Shown piece by piece: positions 1-10,836 of a stretch of 64,000 nt of DNA. The position numbers and the translations under genes are program-made. The stretch's first letter is position 1. Each line of letters starts with the position of its first letter. The stretch comes from Bremia lactucae (lineage: Eukaryota; Oomycota; Peronosporomycetes; Peronosporales; Peronosporaceae), in assembly GCF_004359215.1 (NCBI RefSeq), contig NC_090612.1, positions 5,029,982 to 5,093,981 of the forward strand, given 5' to 3'. The notes below the pieces were generated by a model. The model worked only from the letters and a program-made list of their open reading frames with translations. It made no database searches and was not told where the DNA came from.

Positions 1-946
1 TAGGTGGGATATTCGTATCACGATCCACTTCTGGGTAATTATCGCGTGTACTTTGGTGCAATTTAAAGTCGTATTACAAGTCCTTTGGTTTTGGTATAGG
101 CTTTAGCTCAAAGTCGTCCAGGGCTAACTTTTTGGTCATTTTCTTCGTCAAACAAAACATTGCTTTTTGTTAGAGATCTAGTGTTATCGTGCTGGCATTG
201 CTACTCACGCACCGTGTGCTCCTCTTCTAAGTTAAATGTATGGACGGATTGACTCTTAATTAGGTGGTCTTTCGCTTCAAACTTGCCACCAACAAACTGC
301 AACCAGCGGTCGTTGTCAGAATAATTTGATGAATTTAGTGGAAATACAGAGGCACCTGTGTTAACGTGACATAACCGCCCACGATGAAGAGCACAAGAGG
401 CAAACCCGCTGTCAAAAAGTAATTTTTCTTCTTGTGCTGCTTTCCTGGTCGCGGCTTGCACGCGGCATTGAAATAGCTTCGCAATGCCGGACGAAGCATG
501 GCTGGCTACTTGGGCAAAGCTTAACGTTGGCTTTCTAGCGCTCTGATTGGACAATAAGAATGACAATTGTATTGAAATACAATCCAGACAGTGATGGCAC
601 GGGTGACGGCCAAGCAGTATTTCATTCTCTTTAGTGCGACGCTAGGTTCACTCTTTGCAGGTTCTAGCGCCATGCATGAAATCCTACAACCTGATTTGGT
701 GTGTTCTTTTGTGCTATAATTATTTAAAACGAACTTCCATGGAGCTAATTTAAATATTCTTGCTCTAGACAATTCCAGACCTCAGCAACGAAAAGAGCAA
801 ACCCCTCAAAAAGAATTAATACGTCGAGTGTAACCACGCTTTATAATACGAAAACAAGTGCTTTCATCTGCTCTTGTAGCTGCTGTCGATGCTGCTTTTG
901 CTGCAGCCACCGCGTCTGCACATGAGCAGCATACACACTAAGACAT
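1..946. other. Intergenic sequence, no gene seen
   Basis: No reading frame here has convincing protein character; the open stretches are short and compositionally random. The region lies downstream of the centriolar gene on the minus strand and presumably holds its 3' untranslated region. No repeat family found elsewhere in the window was recognised here. Confidence 0.5.
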
Positions 947-1249
947 TCATACGAGCTCTAACTTCTTACTAAGTTCAACCGAAAAACGAACCTTGACCTC
1001 CTCTCGCAGCTTGTCGAGTCGTTCTTGTCGTCTGCGCATGACTTCCTCATTACGCTTTCGCTCAACCACCTCTGGCAATTGACGATACAGTCAATGACTT
1101 TGCTCTTTCAAAACCTTGCTAGACAATTCTTCTCGACGGCCACTGGTCAGTCGCCTCGGCATCTCTTGACTTGCATTCAAACCATCGTCACGCTTTTCGT
1201 TCTTTTCAACAAATTCTCGTTGCAAAAATTTATTTTGCTGCTCCTCTTG
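947..1249 (-). pseudogene. Disconnected C-terminal ALMS-type motif of the CEP295-like gene
   Basis: Reading on in the same frame past the TAA stop of the upstream ORF gives about 100 further codons with only one more internal stop (TGA near 1094), ending at a TGA at 947-949. The second half reads LYRQLPEVVERKRNEE followed by a basic helical stretch. This resembles the end of the ALMS motif of ALMS1 and CEP295, where a Leu-Pro-Glu-Val core is followed by Lys/Glu-rich helix. The start of the same motif (SLAEAFHNRHPKF) lies before the TAA. So one conserved domain is cut by two in-frame stops. Frame is kept throughout, so the decay is recent or the stops are bypassed. I found no plausible intron removing both stops without also removing the LPEV core. 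Confidence 0.6.
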
Positions 1250-4200
1250 TTAACAAGACGACATTTTGCCACGACGATTATGACTGAATTTAGGATGGCG
1301 ATTGTGAAAAGCTTCGGCCAGTGACACTCCCGATTCAGTGTCTTTCCTATTTACGCGTCCATGTACAGGAATCACGAGCGTTTCCGCTTTCTTTACGCGG
1401 AACCGACGCGAGACGACGGAATCCATGCCACTCGATACTGCGCTGCAAGAAAACGAAGCATCACTTTCACTGCTGGAATCGTCATGCTTTCTTTCGTCCT
1501 CAGTCTCAAAGGATTGAAACTTGCGGCGAATCGGTCCCTTTTGCGGTGATAATTGGCAAAAACTTATTTGCATGAGGCGATCCTGCATTACTACGTGCTC
1601 TTGCACGTCCCAGAAACTTGTGCTATCGCTTCTTCCATCCGACGTCGCGTCTCTATCGTTAGAGTTCTCCCACGACCGCGACAAGCATTGAATGTCCGAG
1701 AGACTATGGCTCATACTCGAATTTGAACGAGCAAAGGATTCTTTCGACTGCCATTCAGACGCACTGTCAACGCCTTCGGCTTCAGAAGTACTTTCAAAAA
1801 AAGAAACGCACGATTGCGAAGACGGCGTCGAAGCAGAAGGGCAAGAACTGTCATTGATGCCGTAATGGATTCCTGGAAAAGCTGATTCTACTGCCGAAGT
1901 CATATTGACAACGGAGTTGAAAGGAGCATGGATCGAGTCGCTCAATGTGGACGCGAAGCTGTGTTCATAAACAATGCTATTCCTGTCTTGATCGTGATTT
2001 GAAACGTTTGGTTGCATATTCGATTGATTCACTGCATGCTTGGAAACATCACGTCGAGAATGACTTAATTTCAATCGTTGCGTTGATCCTGCGGCGAGGT
2101 GCAACTGGACAGCAAAGCCAGGACTCGAAACACCAGAAGCACTAGAAACATCCGACCGATTATCGCTCTCGTATCGTTCCATCGCCTTGTTATCGAATGG
2201 CAGCGATTGGGTTACCGACACTGCTTGTGGCCGCCATTCCATGGACGTGGTAGTGCTCCTTGCATCCAGTTGCGAGTCCAAAGACTCCGACAAACTTGAT
2301 TTGTTGGACAGCAAAACTGCTTCTTGCTGCTTACTGCTCATATTATGTGCCACTAGCTGGTCGTCATAAGCTTCCACCTCTTGACGATCGTCGTCCAAAG
2401 TCTGCGAGGACGACGACAGCGTGTGTCTTGTAAATATTGGTATTAATTGATTGACTAAGCTATCATCTCCATGGTCAAAATGCACGTGATCAAACGTGCC
2501 ATCAAATGAGCTTTGTCCGTCAGACAATGGCAGCGAACACTGCGCGATGGAGACGGCTGATAAACTGGTTCGTCGTATTAAATCATTTATTTGCCGGTAG
2601 TACAAGTCACGCGCCTTCGTATTAATAAAAGAGTCGCTTTCGTTTAAAAAGCTTACTTCCACTCTCGTATTGTCTCGCTCTTCATCGTTACTCAGCTCCT
2701 CAGAAGAAGAATAGGACGTCATGCGCTGATCAATTGATGGCTGCTGAACCAACCTCGAACTGGCATTGGTCACTTCATCAAGGCACGACAACGATTTTTG
2801 ACTAGGCGCAAAGAACGATTTCGATACAGAATGTTCGTCTTCACTAAACCTTTCATCGTCATGAGCGCTGGAACTATCGCACCTATTCGCAGCGAAGGAA
2901 TTACTACCACATGATCGATACCTACAAGTTGGACTATTCACGAATGCTTGGACGTGTCTTGAGACCGCGTCTCCGCACTGAGTATGGCTGCGCAACCCAT
3001 TATAATGTTTATCGTACCCAACTTCGTTTCTGTAGCGACTAGATTGGATTGATGAAGATTGATCCGAGCTTACTGAAAGCTTGTGCTTAATAGCATTCCT
3101 CTGTACAGCAGGTTTTATTAAACTCCCTTCGTGGATGTCCTGAAAATGTGCTGCAGTCTCGACTGAATCTGTTCGCGATGACCTCTGCGAAGAGGAATGC
3201 CGATTAGCCAGGAATTCTTGTCCTCTCACCACTTTTGCTTTCCTACAGCCATCTTGCATATCACATAGACCTTTTTTGCAATTTCTGTCAACGTCGCGTG
3301 CCGGTAATGCTCTGTATACCAGTGACTTACTTCGAGATGCTACACTTTCACTCGAATCTAATACAAGCGATTGTCTGCTTCCACATGAAGAATCACATCG
3401 AGCGCTCGAGCAGTTATCATCTCTTGTATCAGACTCAGACAATTTCGTCGAAAAAATTTCCACTGCATCCGTTTCAGACTGGCAATTTAGCTGGCTTAGA
3501 TCCGTGCTAAAAGGTTTTTCTTCGTTGTCAAACTGAATTGGTCGTGATGTCGATAAGCAACGAGTGATTGCTTCTTGACTTTGATATTCCAAGTGCTTAA
3601 TGTATTCCTCGTCTCCATGATGCCGCTCTGATGCGTCATAATAATCGTCATTTTCACGATCAGTACCTTCAAGATACTCGTCCAGGTATCCACGTCGATC
3701 TCGGTTACCAGGTAAATTGTAATTAGCTTTTATCGTACCGAATTTCTGTCTTTGACATGAAAAATGGCCACAATTACCTGGCAAACAGCCTTCTCTCGTC
3801 TCTCGTTCATCTTTTGAATCGAACGAGTTCGCCAAACCTTGTGCCATAACCCTCTTTTTCAACTTCTGTTCAGCTTTCTTATCCAATTGATCACGTTGCA
3901 AGTCCTTACATAATCGAGTAGTTTTCAACGTACTGTCAAACTGCTCCCCCTTTATAATAGCGCCAGAATGTACCTCCTTGCTGTCATCTCGCGCATTAGT
4001 GCCACCTTGACAAAACCCTTTGCAATTTGCTACACTCGATTCTTCCTCCGAGAGCTCGCGATCGGTACATCCTTGGCCAATCGACTGGTTCTCCTCGGTA
4101 TCAATCGAAAAGACCGATAATTCAACCGAGTCTCCTTCCAATCCAAACACTCGCGCAAACGTCTGCTCTGCTCGTCTTTCCACGTCTTTCTTATCGCCCA

Positions 4201-4993
4201 TCTCTCGTATATCAAAGGCTCCATTCATGTCACCCACTCTTTCGTATCCACGCGCCCGCCGTTCCATCTTGTCCATTATAACCAACCACTCTAACGCCTT
4301 CTGTCCTTGCTGCTTCGACATGAGACTCTCAAGCGCACGTCTTCCTCTCTCCGCCGCCAGTTTCTTCTGTTGCTTTCTCACCCATTGGTCTTGTTTCATA
4401 TCATCTGAATCCTTTGTTCGTTTGTAATCCACATTTTGTTCGCCTTTGGCTCCGTCATTAGCGTGTCGTCGCTGTGAACACCTTCCCTGTTGTCTATTTT
4501 CACAATATGTTTGCGTTTGGTGGCGTCCCGCACTCCTCTGCTTCTCGTACTGACCCTTAGCAGCTTGATCTTCCATTGCTACATTTTTGCTATCTATCTG
4601 GCGAGTATGCACCCCTTTGTCCTTTTCCTCGTGCTGCTCGACTAGCTTGTAATGCTTAGCTTGCGCGTTTTGCTGTACTGTGTCCATGCTCTTCAACGAG
4701 CGTTGGTTTCGCGATGGCAATTTAGCAAGAAGCCTTTTCTCTTCAACGGTTCCTTGTTGCTGTATTCGCAGACTCTTGCGGTGCTGCAGCTTGTGCAGAT
4801 TCTCGCGATAGCGCTGCGTCACTTGCTGCGCCAAGTGCCGCTCTTGTTCGCGCACAAAGAGCAGTTGACGCCTTCGACGAGCAGTCTCATCTTGATGCGC
4901 GTAGAGCGCGATCTCACTGGTGCTTAGTTGGATCTGGCCAAGAGGATATTCACCGAGGCGACGGCGGCGCCGTCGCATACGCGGTGTAGCCAT
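1250..4993 (-). CDS. CEP295/Ana1-like centriolar protein, C-terminally truncated
   Basis: A single 1247-residue frame without introns. After a poly-Arg start, residues about 18-60 match the pattern of the CEP295 N-terminus: a Leu-x-Leu-Ser-x-x-Glu box, an Arg-Arg-Arg-rich helix, then VREQERHLAQQV. CEP295 in animals stabilises new centrioles and drives their conversion to centrosomes. Residues about 100-270 are charged and probably coiled coil; the middle (about 400-1150) is Ser/Asp-rich and disordered, as in the family. The C-terminus enters an ALMS-type motif (SLAEAFHNRHPKF, about 1223-1235) and then stops; the rest of the motif continues in frame at 947-1249 beyond two stops. The start ATG at 4993 is the first in frame and directly precedes the conserved region. 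Assignment rests on these two short end motifs, so it is likely but not certain. A generic coiled-coil protein is the alternative. Confidence 0.6.
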   Translation of the reverse strand: MATPRMRRRRRRLGEYPLGQIQLSTSEIALYAHQDETARRRRQLLFVREQERHLAQQVTQRYRENLHKLQHRKSLRIQQQGTVEEKRLLAKLPSRNQRSLKSMDTVQQNAQAKHYKLVEQHEEKDKGVHTRQIDSKNVAMEDQAAKGQYEKQRSAGRHQTQTYCENRQQGRCSQRRHANDGAKGEQNVDYKRTKDSDDMKQDQWVRKQQKKLAAERGRRALESLMSKQQGQKALEWLVIMDKMERRARGYERVGDMNGAFDIREMGDKKDVERRAEQTFARVFGLEGDSVELSVFSIDTEENQSIGQGCTDRELSEEESSVANCKGFCQGGTNARDDSKEVHSGAIIKGEQFDSTLKTTRLCKDLQRDQLDKKAEQKLKKRVMAQGLANSFDSKDERETREGCLPGNCGHFSCQRQKFGTIKANYNLPGNRDRRGYLDEYLEGTDRENDDYYDASERHHGDEEYIKHLEYQSQEAITRCLSTSRPIQFDNEEKPFSTDLSQLNCQSETDAVEIFSTKLSESDTRDDNCSSARCDSSCGSRQSLVLDSSESVASRSKSLVYRALPARDVDRNCKKGLCDMQDGCRKAKVVRGQEFLANRHSSSQRSSRTDSVETAAHFQDIHEGSLIKPAVQRNAIKHKLSVSSDQSSSIQSSRYRNEVGYDKHYNGLRSHTQCGDAVSRHVQAFVNSPTCRYRSCGSNSFAANRCDSSSAHDDERFSEDEHSVSKSFFAPSQKSLSCLDEVTNASSRLVQQPSIDQRMTSYSSSEELSNDEERDNTRVEVSFLNESDSFINTKARDLYYRQINDLIRRTSLSAVSIAQCSLPLSDGQSSFDGTFDHVHFDHGDDSLVNQLIPIFTRHTLSSSSQTLDDDRQEVEAYDDQLVAHNMSSKQQEAVLLSNKSSLSESLDSQLDARSTTTSMEWRPQAVSVTQSLPFDNKAMERYESDNRSDVSSASGVSSPGFAVQLHLAAGSTQRLKLSHSRRDVSKHAVNQSNMQPNVSNHDQDRNSIVYEHSFASTLSDSIHAPFNSVVNMTSAVESAFPGIHYGINDSSCPSASTPSSQSCVSFFESTSEAEGVDSASEWQSKESFARSNSSMSHSLSDIQCLSRSWENSNDRDATSDGRSDSTSFWDVQEHVVMQDRLMQISFCQLSPQKGPIRRKFQSFETEDERKHDDSSSESDASFSCSAVSSGMDSVVSRRFRVKKAETLVIPVHGRVNRKDTESGVSLAEAFHNRHPKFSHNRRGKMSSC

Positions 4994-5410
4994 CGCGTGA
5001 TGACAAAAATATGTTGTTACACCAGTTGTACATCAGAATCCGGGCCAATTACGTGTGCAATACTTTAAGGGAGCCACTATTTTTAACAGGTGAGAAAAAG
5101 CCAACAGCGCCAGCACTATATTGGCAAGTCATAAAAAGAGCGAAAAGAAAGAGCAGCAATTCGAGCACGAGGGAGAAGTTGAGCTGGAAATAAGCGAAAA
5201 GAGTCGGAGGTGCGCTCTTGCGCATGCATGTTAGTAAGTCTTTGGAGGTCAAGCTAAGGACGAATTTATTTTACTTTACTTCTACCTACTTTTGTGGAAG
5301 TGCATGGTTACCTTTCAAATAGGCGAATGTTAGTGTACCAAAAGGGGTGCGTGCCTATACCGGCTCCCTAATTTAATACGGATGACTAAAAGTATGGACC
5401 ACACCACCAT
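4994..5410. other. Upstream region of the centriolar gene
   Basis: About 420 bases between the start codon of the minus-strand gene and the first retroelement LTR. It should hold the promoter and 5' untranslated region of that gene. I see no additional gene and no motif clear enough to name. Confidence 0.4.
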
Positions 5411-5551
5411 TGTAAAGGTGTCCATAAATATTACTTCCTATAAGAGAGAAACAAATATTATGTCCTATTAGAGGAAATAAAAATAGAAATACAAAATTAT
5501 TATCTTTGACTTAAATAGTTCAAATATTACCAAATTTGGTAATATTGGTGC
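5411..5551 (+). repeat. LTR type A, left piece (interrupted LTR)
   Basis: Begins TGTAAAGGTGTCC and carries the type-A signature ACCAAATTTGGTAATATT near its end, seen also near 39260, 44370 and 56545. It breaks off after GGTGC, where LTR type D starts. The missing middle and right parts of this LTR lie at 13059-13268 (reversed) and 14085-14244. Confidence 0.6.
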
Positions 5552-6015
5552 TGTAATAGGGCACACATCGGTTGGAGAATCGTTGTTGCACCCTTTATCT
5601 AATTTTTAAAATAGTTAGTTACTTAAATCCCATTTATCATGGGTAACAAATATGGTCGCCGCCAGATATAAATCTGGCGGCCAAAATCTATTTTTAGTTA
5701 GCTAGGGAAGGTTTTTAGATTTAAATAATTGAAAAAAGTGCAGTTTCCTTTTGACCTTAAAGCGTTAAGTGCCTTTCTAAGGCTTGCGCATTGATCTGCA
5801 AGAGATAGAAGCCTTTCTAAGGTATATCCTCTTGGGCACTAGTTGCCACTTGGCTCTACAAACCCTTGAATCCCTTGAACCAGGATTCATTAAGCTTTAA
5901 TAGCTTGTACGACTCCCTGAGTTGTTAAACCCATTAGTTCAATAGAACTAAGTGACTCTCTGAGTCTTAAAGTCTTCCTCTGACTTTAGGAGCGAGGTAG
6001 CTCTACTACGCTTAT
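5552..6015 (+). repeat. 5' LTR type D
   Basis: Starts TGTAATAGGGCACACATCGG. About 430 bases of it recur in inverted orientation at 13269-13752 with scattered substitutions and a gap of some 26 bases near its start. It contains a short palindrome CCGCCAGATATAAATCTGGCGG at about 5659. The right end is uncertain by a few bases because the two copies diverge after GAGGTAGCT. Confidence 0.65.
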
Positions 6016-6048
6016 GACAAGCTCAAAACCTTATTTGGGCTTGAGCAC

Positions 6049-6991
6049 GTGGAATTTATCATCTCCCAGGGACCAGAGGTCCTGCATGCAAGGCTTAAAA
6101 CCTTCATGCGGTACGAAGTCTCCCTGATCAGTCAGGTACAGAACCACTTGGCGGCATCTATGTCAACCCGGTACATCTCTGTACCTGACTTAGAGCCGAG
6201 GGCTCGCCCTCTAACTGTAAATTTGAAGACATTTGAGGAAAAAGAGGGAGAAAATCTTACTTTTTGGATTAAGCAGATGGAAATGTTCATTGATTCCGCC
6301 TTGCTCTTCACAGAACGGCAAAAGGTGGCTATGGCCATAACCAAACTCGGAAGTAGAGCCATGGAGTTGGCACTATCGTGCAGCACGTCCAAAAACGACT
6401 CTTTTTCCCTCATGGGATTCGCTGAAACAGCAAATGAACAGCATGGTTGCACCACCTGATCAGGCGTTTCGCATGTGAGCACGGCTCCTAGCGACTCAAC
6501 AAGGTAAAAGAACCCTAGAGGACTTTGTCCAGGAGTTGAGAACTCTCATTGCATCTATGCATCAAGACCCGGTGCAAGAAGCAATTGTAGTTACTTTCTT
6601 TATGGGGGGTCTCAATGAGGGCGTTGCCTGGATGAAATTATTCCGATCTCATCCTGCTACTTTCGAAGAGGCAGTTGCCATAGCGCTACGCGCCGAGTTT
6701 GACTTTAAGTCTGCTCGCGTTAGCACGCCTGTTTATCGAACGAGCTCTTCGAGCACATGGGTTCCGTCTAGTAGAGCGGAACCTATGGATTTAAGCCTCG
6801 TTGAGGAAGGAGAAGAGGCTCTTCAAGCTGTGGAACAGCATAAGACCATCCGTATATGTTATATGTGCGGAAGCACGAAACATTTACGTCCGGCCTGCCC
6901 TCTTCGAAATTCGCGTAAAGCTCGAAAGAGCTCCAACTCCGACCTAAAACAAAGATCTGGCACGGTGCGGGAAATCGTCGATTCCCAGTAG
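6049..6991 (+). pseudogene. Gag of element 1, frameshifted
   Basis: Two consecutive frames (6049-6459 and about 6460-6991) together read as a Gypsy Gag. The first part has the capsid-like pattern of a Trp-containing helix followed by a Gln/Lys-rich helix (LTFWIKQMEMFID). The second part ends in a CCHC zinc knuckle, CYMCGSTKHLRPAC (C-x2-C-x4-H-x4-C, near 6856-6900), which binds RNA during packaging. A frameshift near 6455 joins the halves. Gag would form the cytoplasmic virus-like particle. The following in-frame TAG at about 6989 separates it from the protease. Confidence 0.7.
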
Positions 6992-7077
6992 GTGCAGGGC
7001 GCCCTACTGGGGAAGACCTAGGTTCTGTTGAACCTTAAGGAGGTGAGAATAAACAGAACCTAGCCCCAATTAGCTCG

Positions 7078-7547
7078 GTGCTCAATGGCACGGGGAGAGA
7101 GAATAAGTCTGGCTTGCTAGTCGCTGAAGCGTCTGAAAAGGGCTTTAATAATCCATGGTCAATTTTAAGTGACTCAAGAGCGTCTTGCAATTATGTTCCT
7201 CGCCATTCCCTTGAAGGAAGTCAACAATACGTTGAGGCGCTAGAGCGCATGAAAGTGATACAATCACTGTTCGCTTAGCGACTGGGGCTCGTGTCACTGT
7301 TCCCAAAGTTCCATTGAACTTAGGTATACATTTTCTGGACTTTGACAGGATGGAAAGCTGTCTCTTCCTTGATATGAATTTGAGATATGATCTCATCCTT
7401 GGTATGGTCTGGCTAGTACACCATGAGCCATGTATGGATTGGAGGTCTAAGGCCTTAGGCGCACGCAAAATGTTCCTAGCAAAGTTTTGGAGAGTCATGA
7501 ACTCACCTTTGCTAGGCAACAAAAGCGCTTTTGGCGCGGATCATTGA
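7078..7547 (+). pseudogene. Retropepsin-like protease of element 1
   Basis: Two overlapping frames (7078-7278 and 7314-7547) cover an aspartic protease domain. The active-site region reads DSRAS near 7171, where retropepsins have Asp-Ser/Thr-Gly, so the catalytic glycine is replaced by Arg. The C-terminal half contains YDLILGMVWL near 7388, the usual hydrophobic-Ile-Leu-Gly-Met-x-Trp-Leu signature. A frameshift lies near 7270. The enzyme would cut Gag-Pol; this copy should be inactive. Confidence 0.65.
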
Positions 7548-7738
7548 CTGAGTCTGTCAATATTTTAGAAATTGGCATGTCTGAGTTAAAAATCTTTAAT
7601 ACAAAAACATTAATTTTGAGCCCGTCTTAGTAGAAATAAAAGGAACGGCACGAACTCCGTCGAGTGACACTCGTTGTAAAAGCGATTAACTGAATGCTGA
7701 AAGCATTGTTGGTCTAAGGCCGAATCATCAAGGGTGCA

Positions 7739-7978
7739 ATATCCCTGAGATACGTGGAGTGGTACATCTAAGTCCACCGAGTATGGTCGGCCGAGGTGGC
7801 ATCATATTGAGTGTCAGTAGTGGCAGTGTTGGCGGTTTGACAGGACTTCAAGAGTGGAATATCCCTAAGATACGTGGAGTGGCACGTCTAAGTCCACCGA
7901 GTGTGGTCGGCCGAGGTGGCACCATACTGAGTGTCAATAGTGACACTATTGGCGGTTCGCCAGGGCATTTTGGGCGAA
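7739..7978 (+). repeat. 120-bp tandem duplication in the protease-RT spacer
   Basis: Two head-to-tail units of 120 bp (7739-7858 and 7859-7978). The unit length is a multiple of three, so the duplication keeps the frame and gives a repeated 40-residue unit beginning with an Ile-Arg-Gly-Val motif and containing SPPS. Units differ at several positions, so the duplication is not the newest event. Confidence 0.75.
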
Positions 7979-8356
7979 ACCCTCCTAATACACGTAAAGC
8001 GACACGTAAACGTTCGCTGGATAAGGAAGTTGAGTTACCTAACTCCTTGTCGAATGTCAAATTAGACATCGTGTCTGGTATAGAATTAATACAGGCTGGA
8101 AAATCAGGGGACGTGAATGTCCCGGCTTCTAAGAGGCGTACTGTCTCCACTTCAAGACAGGAGGGACACAAAGCGTTTATACCCTCACAAAGTGATACGA
8201 ATGAGCAATTACACACGCTTGTAAATCGTGTAACCGGTAGCATTGAGGAGGAGTTAGCTTTGCGGCAATCCCTTCGTTACATGCTCTTTTAGAGCTAGTT
8301 GAAATGTCTATTGATGAGTGCGGCCGAGCCTAAAAGGCTGGCAACTTATCTGAGAT

Positions 8357-9399
8357 GTGGTCATACCAACAATTAAGTTTAACTCATCGTCACTTCTTAA
8401 CGAAGCTGTCTTGGATAACACAAATGCTGCGCTTAGTGCGCGGAATGGGCCATCGATCCTTAAAGGTCCTACGAATTCATTTTATTCCTTAAATAAGGAA
8501 TTCCAAGATGTGGTATGTAACAATCCACCATCTGTTTTACCTCCGGATAAAGGTATTCGTCATGAAATTGACTTGGTTCCGGGAACCAAATACCGTATCA
8601 CACGACAGTGACCTTTACCAAGGGAGCAGTGTGACGTCATTGACGATTTCTTCCGTGCTAAGCACGAGGCTGGAATGGTACGAGAAAGCAAATCTCCTCA
8701 TTCGACACCGACATTTTGTGTCAAAAAGCCAAATGGTAAATGGCGCATTGTACATGCTTTAATAAGCTTAATGCTGCCACTATACCAGCACAAACCCCCA
8801 ATCCTAGAAAGGATGTTTTTCTAGAGTAATATGGTGCGATGTACAATGTACAGTGAACTGGACTTCGTCCATGGTTACTACCAACTGCTCAAGCAAGCTA
8901 GAGATATTCCGCTTACAGCGGTTGGCAGCCTAAGCGGTATGTTATGGGAGTGGTCGGTAATGCCACAACGGCTTTATAACGTCCCGGCAACACTTTATCG
9001 TCTTGTGCCGCAACTGTTCCGCCCTCATCGAGGTTATGCCAGACTTATTTCGATGACATTTTTGTCCATAGTCGTGCGGATCAGGGTCGGTCGGATATGG
9101 AAAACCATTTAGACCATTTGCGAGCAGTGTTCGAGTGTATGCGCACAAATAAATTGTATGCCAATGCATTTAAATGCATTTTTAGCGCAGACAAAATTCT
9201 TCTTTTAGGATGCTTCATTGGAAAGCGAGGCCTTAGTGAGGATCCCACTAAGCTTAAAGCCATAGTAGATCGGCCGGTTCTCAAAAACCAAAAGGATTTG
9301 CGTAAGTGGTTGAGTCTCGCCAATTATTTACACAAATATAGCAAAAATTACGTTGATATGACAAGGACATTATCAAATCTCTTTCTGAAGGATACATAA
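8357..9399 (+). pseudogene. Reverse transcriptase of element 1, broken
   Basis: Fragments in several frames give the RT landmarks in order: the N-terminal LPPDKGIRHEIDLVPG (about 8536), a VKKPNGKWRIVHA box (about 8720), the palm start ELDFVHGYYQL (about 8850), the catalytic YFDDIFVHSRA (about 9046, both metal-binding Asp present), and the thumb/connection segment ending KYSKNYVDMTRTL. Frameshifts fall near 8600, 8760 and 9050. RT would copy the element RNA into DNA in the particle. Keeping YFDD contrasts with the other RT copies in this window, which have lost it. Confidence 0.75.
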
Positions 9400-9429
9400 T
9401 GGTGCTGGACTAGCACCGAACATAATGCT

Positions 9430-9855
9430 TTACGAGCAGTTAAGGATAGTCTTATCCATTCCACTGCCAAATCCAAATTGGACTTTTAGTGTCGTATGTG
9501 ACGCTTCGGATTTTGCGGTGGCAGTGCTCCGTTACAAACAGATGTTGATGGGCGTGAACGTATGATTGCGTTCGGTCTAGACAGCATAAAGCTGCGAAAA
9601 AGACTACCCAGTTCATGACAAAGAGCTACTTGCTATGAAGTATGCTCTTCTCAAATTTAGAGTTCATCTGCTCGGCTCTAAGCCGTTTGTGATATATACA
9701 GATCTCGCGTCATTACACACGGCGACTTAGTCGCCCCAACTTCTCAGAAAATGGCCCGATGGCTATCCTTTTCGCGGAATACAACTTCGAGGTGAAGTAT
9801 AAGCCTGGCAAGCAGAATGCTTTGGCCGATGCGATATCACGCAGGCCATTATGAG
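9430..9855 (+). pseudogene. RNase H of element 1, broken
   Basis: Shifted frames carry the Gypsy RNase H pattern: a CDASDFA core with the first catalytic Asp (about 9500), a HDKELLAMKYALLKFRVHLLG helix (about 9620) and the end signature EVKYKPGKQNALADA (about 9795). Stops and at least three frameshifts disrupt it. It would degrade the RNA of the RNA:DNA hybrid. Confidence 0.65.
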
Positions 9856-9926
9856 CTCTCTCATTTAACGACAATAATGTCGCCTTTTCCTGAATTATTC
9901 CGTTCGGCTCACGGCAAGGATGAACA

Positions 9927-10830
9927 GTGTGTAGCTCTGCTACGAGCTCTAACTCTAGTTTAGGTATTAAATTGCCGGTGCGTTTGCGTGCAAGTTTACA
10001 TCGAATTTATATCGATAACGACCTGTTGCTTTATCGCACGGACACTGCGGACCCTCCGTGTGTCGTTGTTCCTCATGATGAGGATTTGAAGTACCGAATC
10101 CTCTGTGAGGCACACAATACTATCCTTGGTGGTAATGCCAGTAGAGAAAAGACCTACGGCTCTGTAAGCCAGATGTATTGGTGGTCCAAAATTTATAAAT
10201 GGGTCAGCATATACGTTCGCACATGCAAAATTTGTCAGCGGGTGGTACCCTCGGCGCATGCTGCTGCGCCACTGGCGAGCTTTTTCGAAACCATAGGCTG
10301 TTAAGAGTCCTTTAGCATGGATTATGTTTCGGTCTACCAAAATTTTCGGCCGGTAACACCGGCATAGTAGTCTTGATAGACCAATCAAGCAAAGCGGCTG
10401 ACTTAGCGGCTGTGCCGGACACCATTGATGGTGAAAGTACAGCAAGGCTATTCATCGATCGCATTTTTCGACATCACGGTTTACCGGTGGCAATTGTCTC
10501 TGATCGCGACCCCCGTTTCACGGGTAAATTCTGGAAATCAATTTCGCGAGTGCTTGGCACCAGATTGGATATGTCCACTGTGGACCATTAGCAGACCGAT
10601 GGCAATCGCGTCATTGAAGACGTTTTACGCAGTGTGTGTGCTCAGACACCAAAGCGCTGGAGCTCCATGCTTTCAGTAGTAGTGTTTGCGTTAAAATGCT
10701 GTATATGCCTATTCAGGCTATACTCCGTTCTATGTCAACGGTCTCACCCACCCACGCGTTCCATTAACGATACCACTGCGTGGTTAAAGGCTTGGTGGGG
10801 GAGAATTAGCCGATAGGCTTGCTAATTTCA
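9927..10830 (+). pseudogene. Integrase zinc finger and catalytic core of element 1
   Basis: The first part (9927-10304) holds an integrase N-terminal zinc finger ending CKICQRV; the second zinc His, normally in a Gly-His-x-Gly-Arg-Glu-Lys motif, is Asn here (GGNASREKT). The core (about 10310-10600) shows VLIDQSSKAA, then SDRDPRFTGKFW carrying the second catalytic Asp. The following Asp-His-x-Gln-Thr-Asp-Gly box is cut by a stop (TAG at about 10588). Downstream sequence is shifted. Integrase would insert the cDNA; this copy cannot. Confidence 0.7.
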
Positions 10831-10836
10831 GCCCTC

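Noticed and set aside
201..772. Two minus-strand frames of 83 and 121 codons near the left edge
   Set aside because: Random-looking composition, no start context or family resemblance, and overlapping each other.
1025..1575. Plus-strand open frames across the end of the centriolar gene
   Set aside because: They are shadows of the minus-strand gene and its ALMS-type continuation, with no protein character of their own.
6132..6482. Minus-strand 116-codon frame over gag of element 1
   Set aside because: Mirror of the capsid-coding strand; no similarity to the antisense accessory genes.
7739..7978. Tandem 120-bp units considered as a CRISPR-like or satellite array
   Set aside because: Only two adjacent units without spacers, inside a retroelement coding region of a eukaryote.
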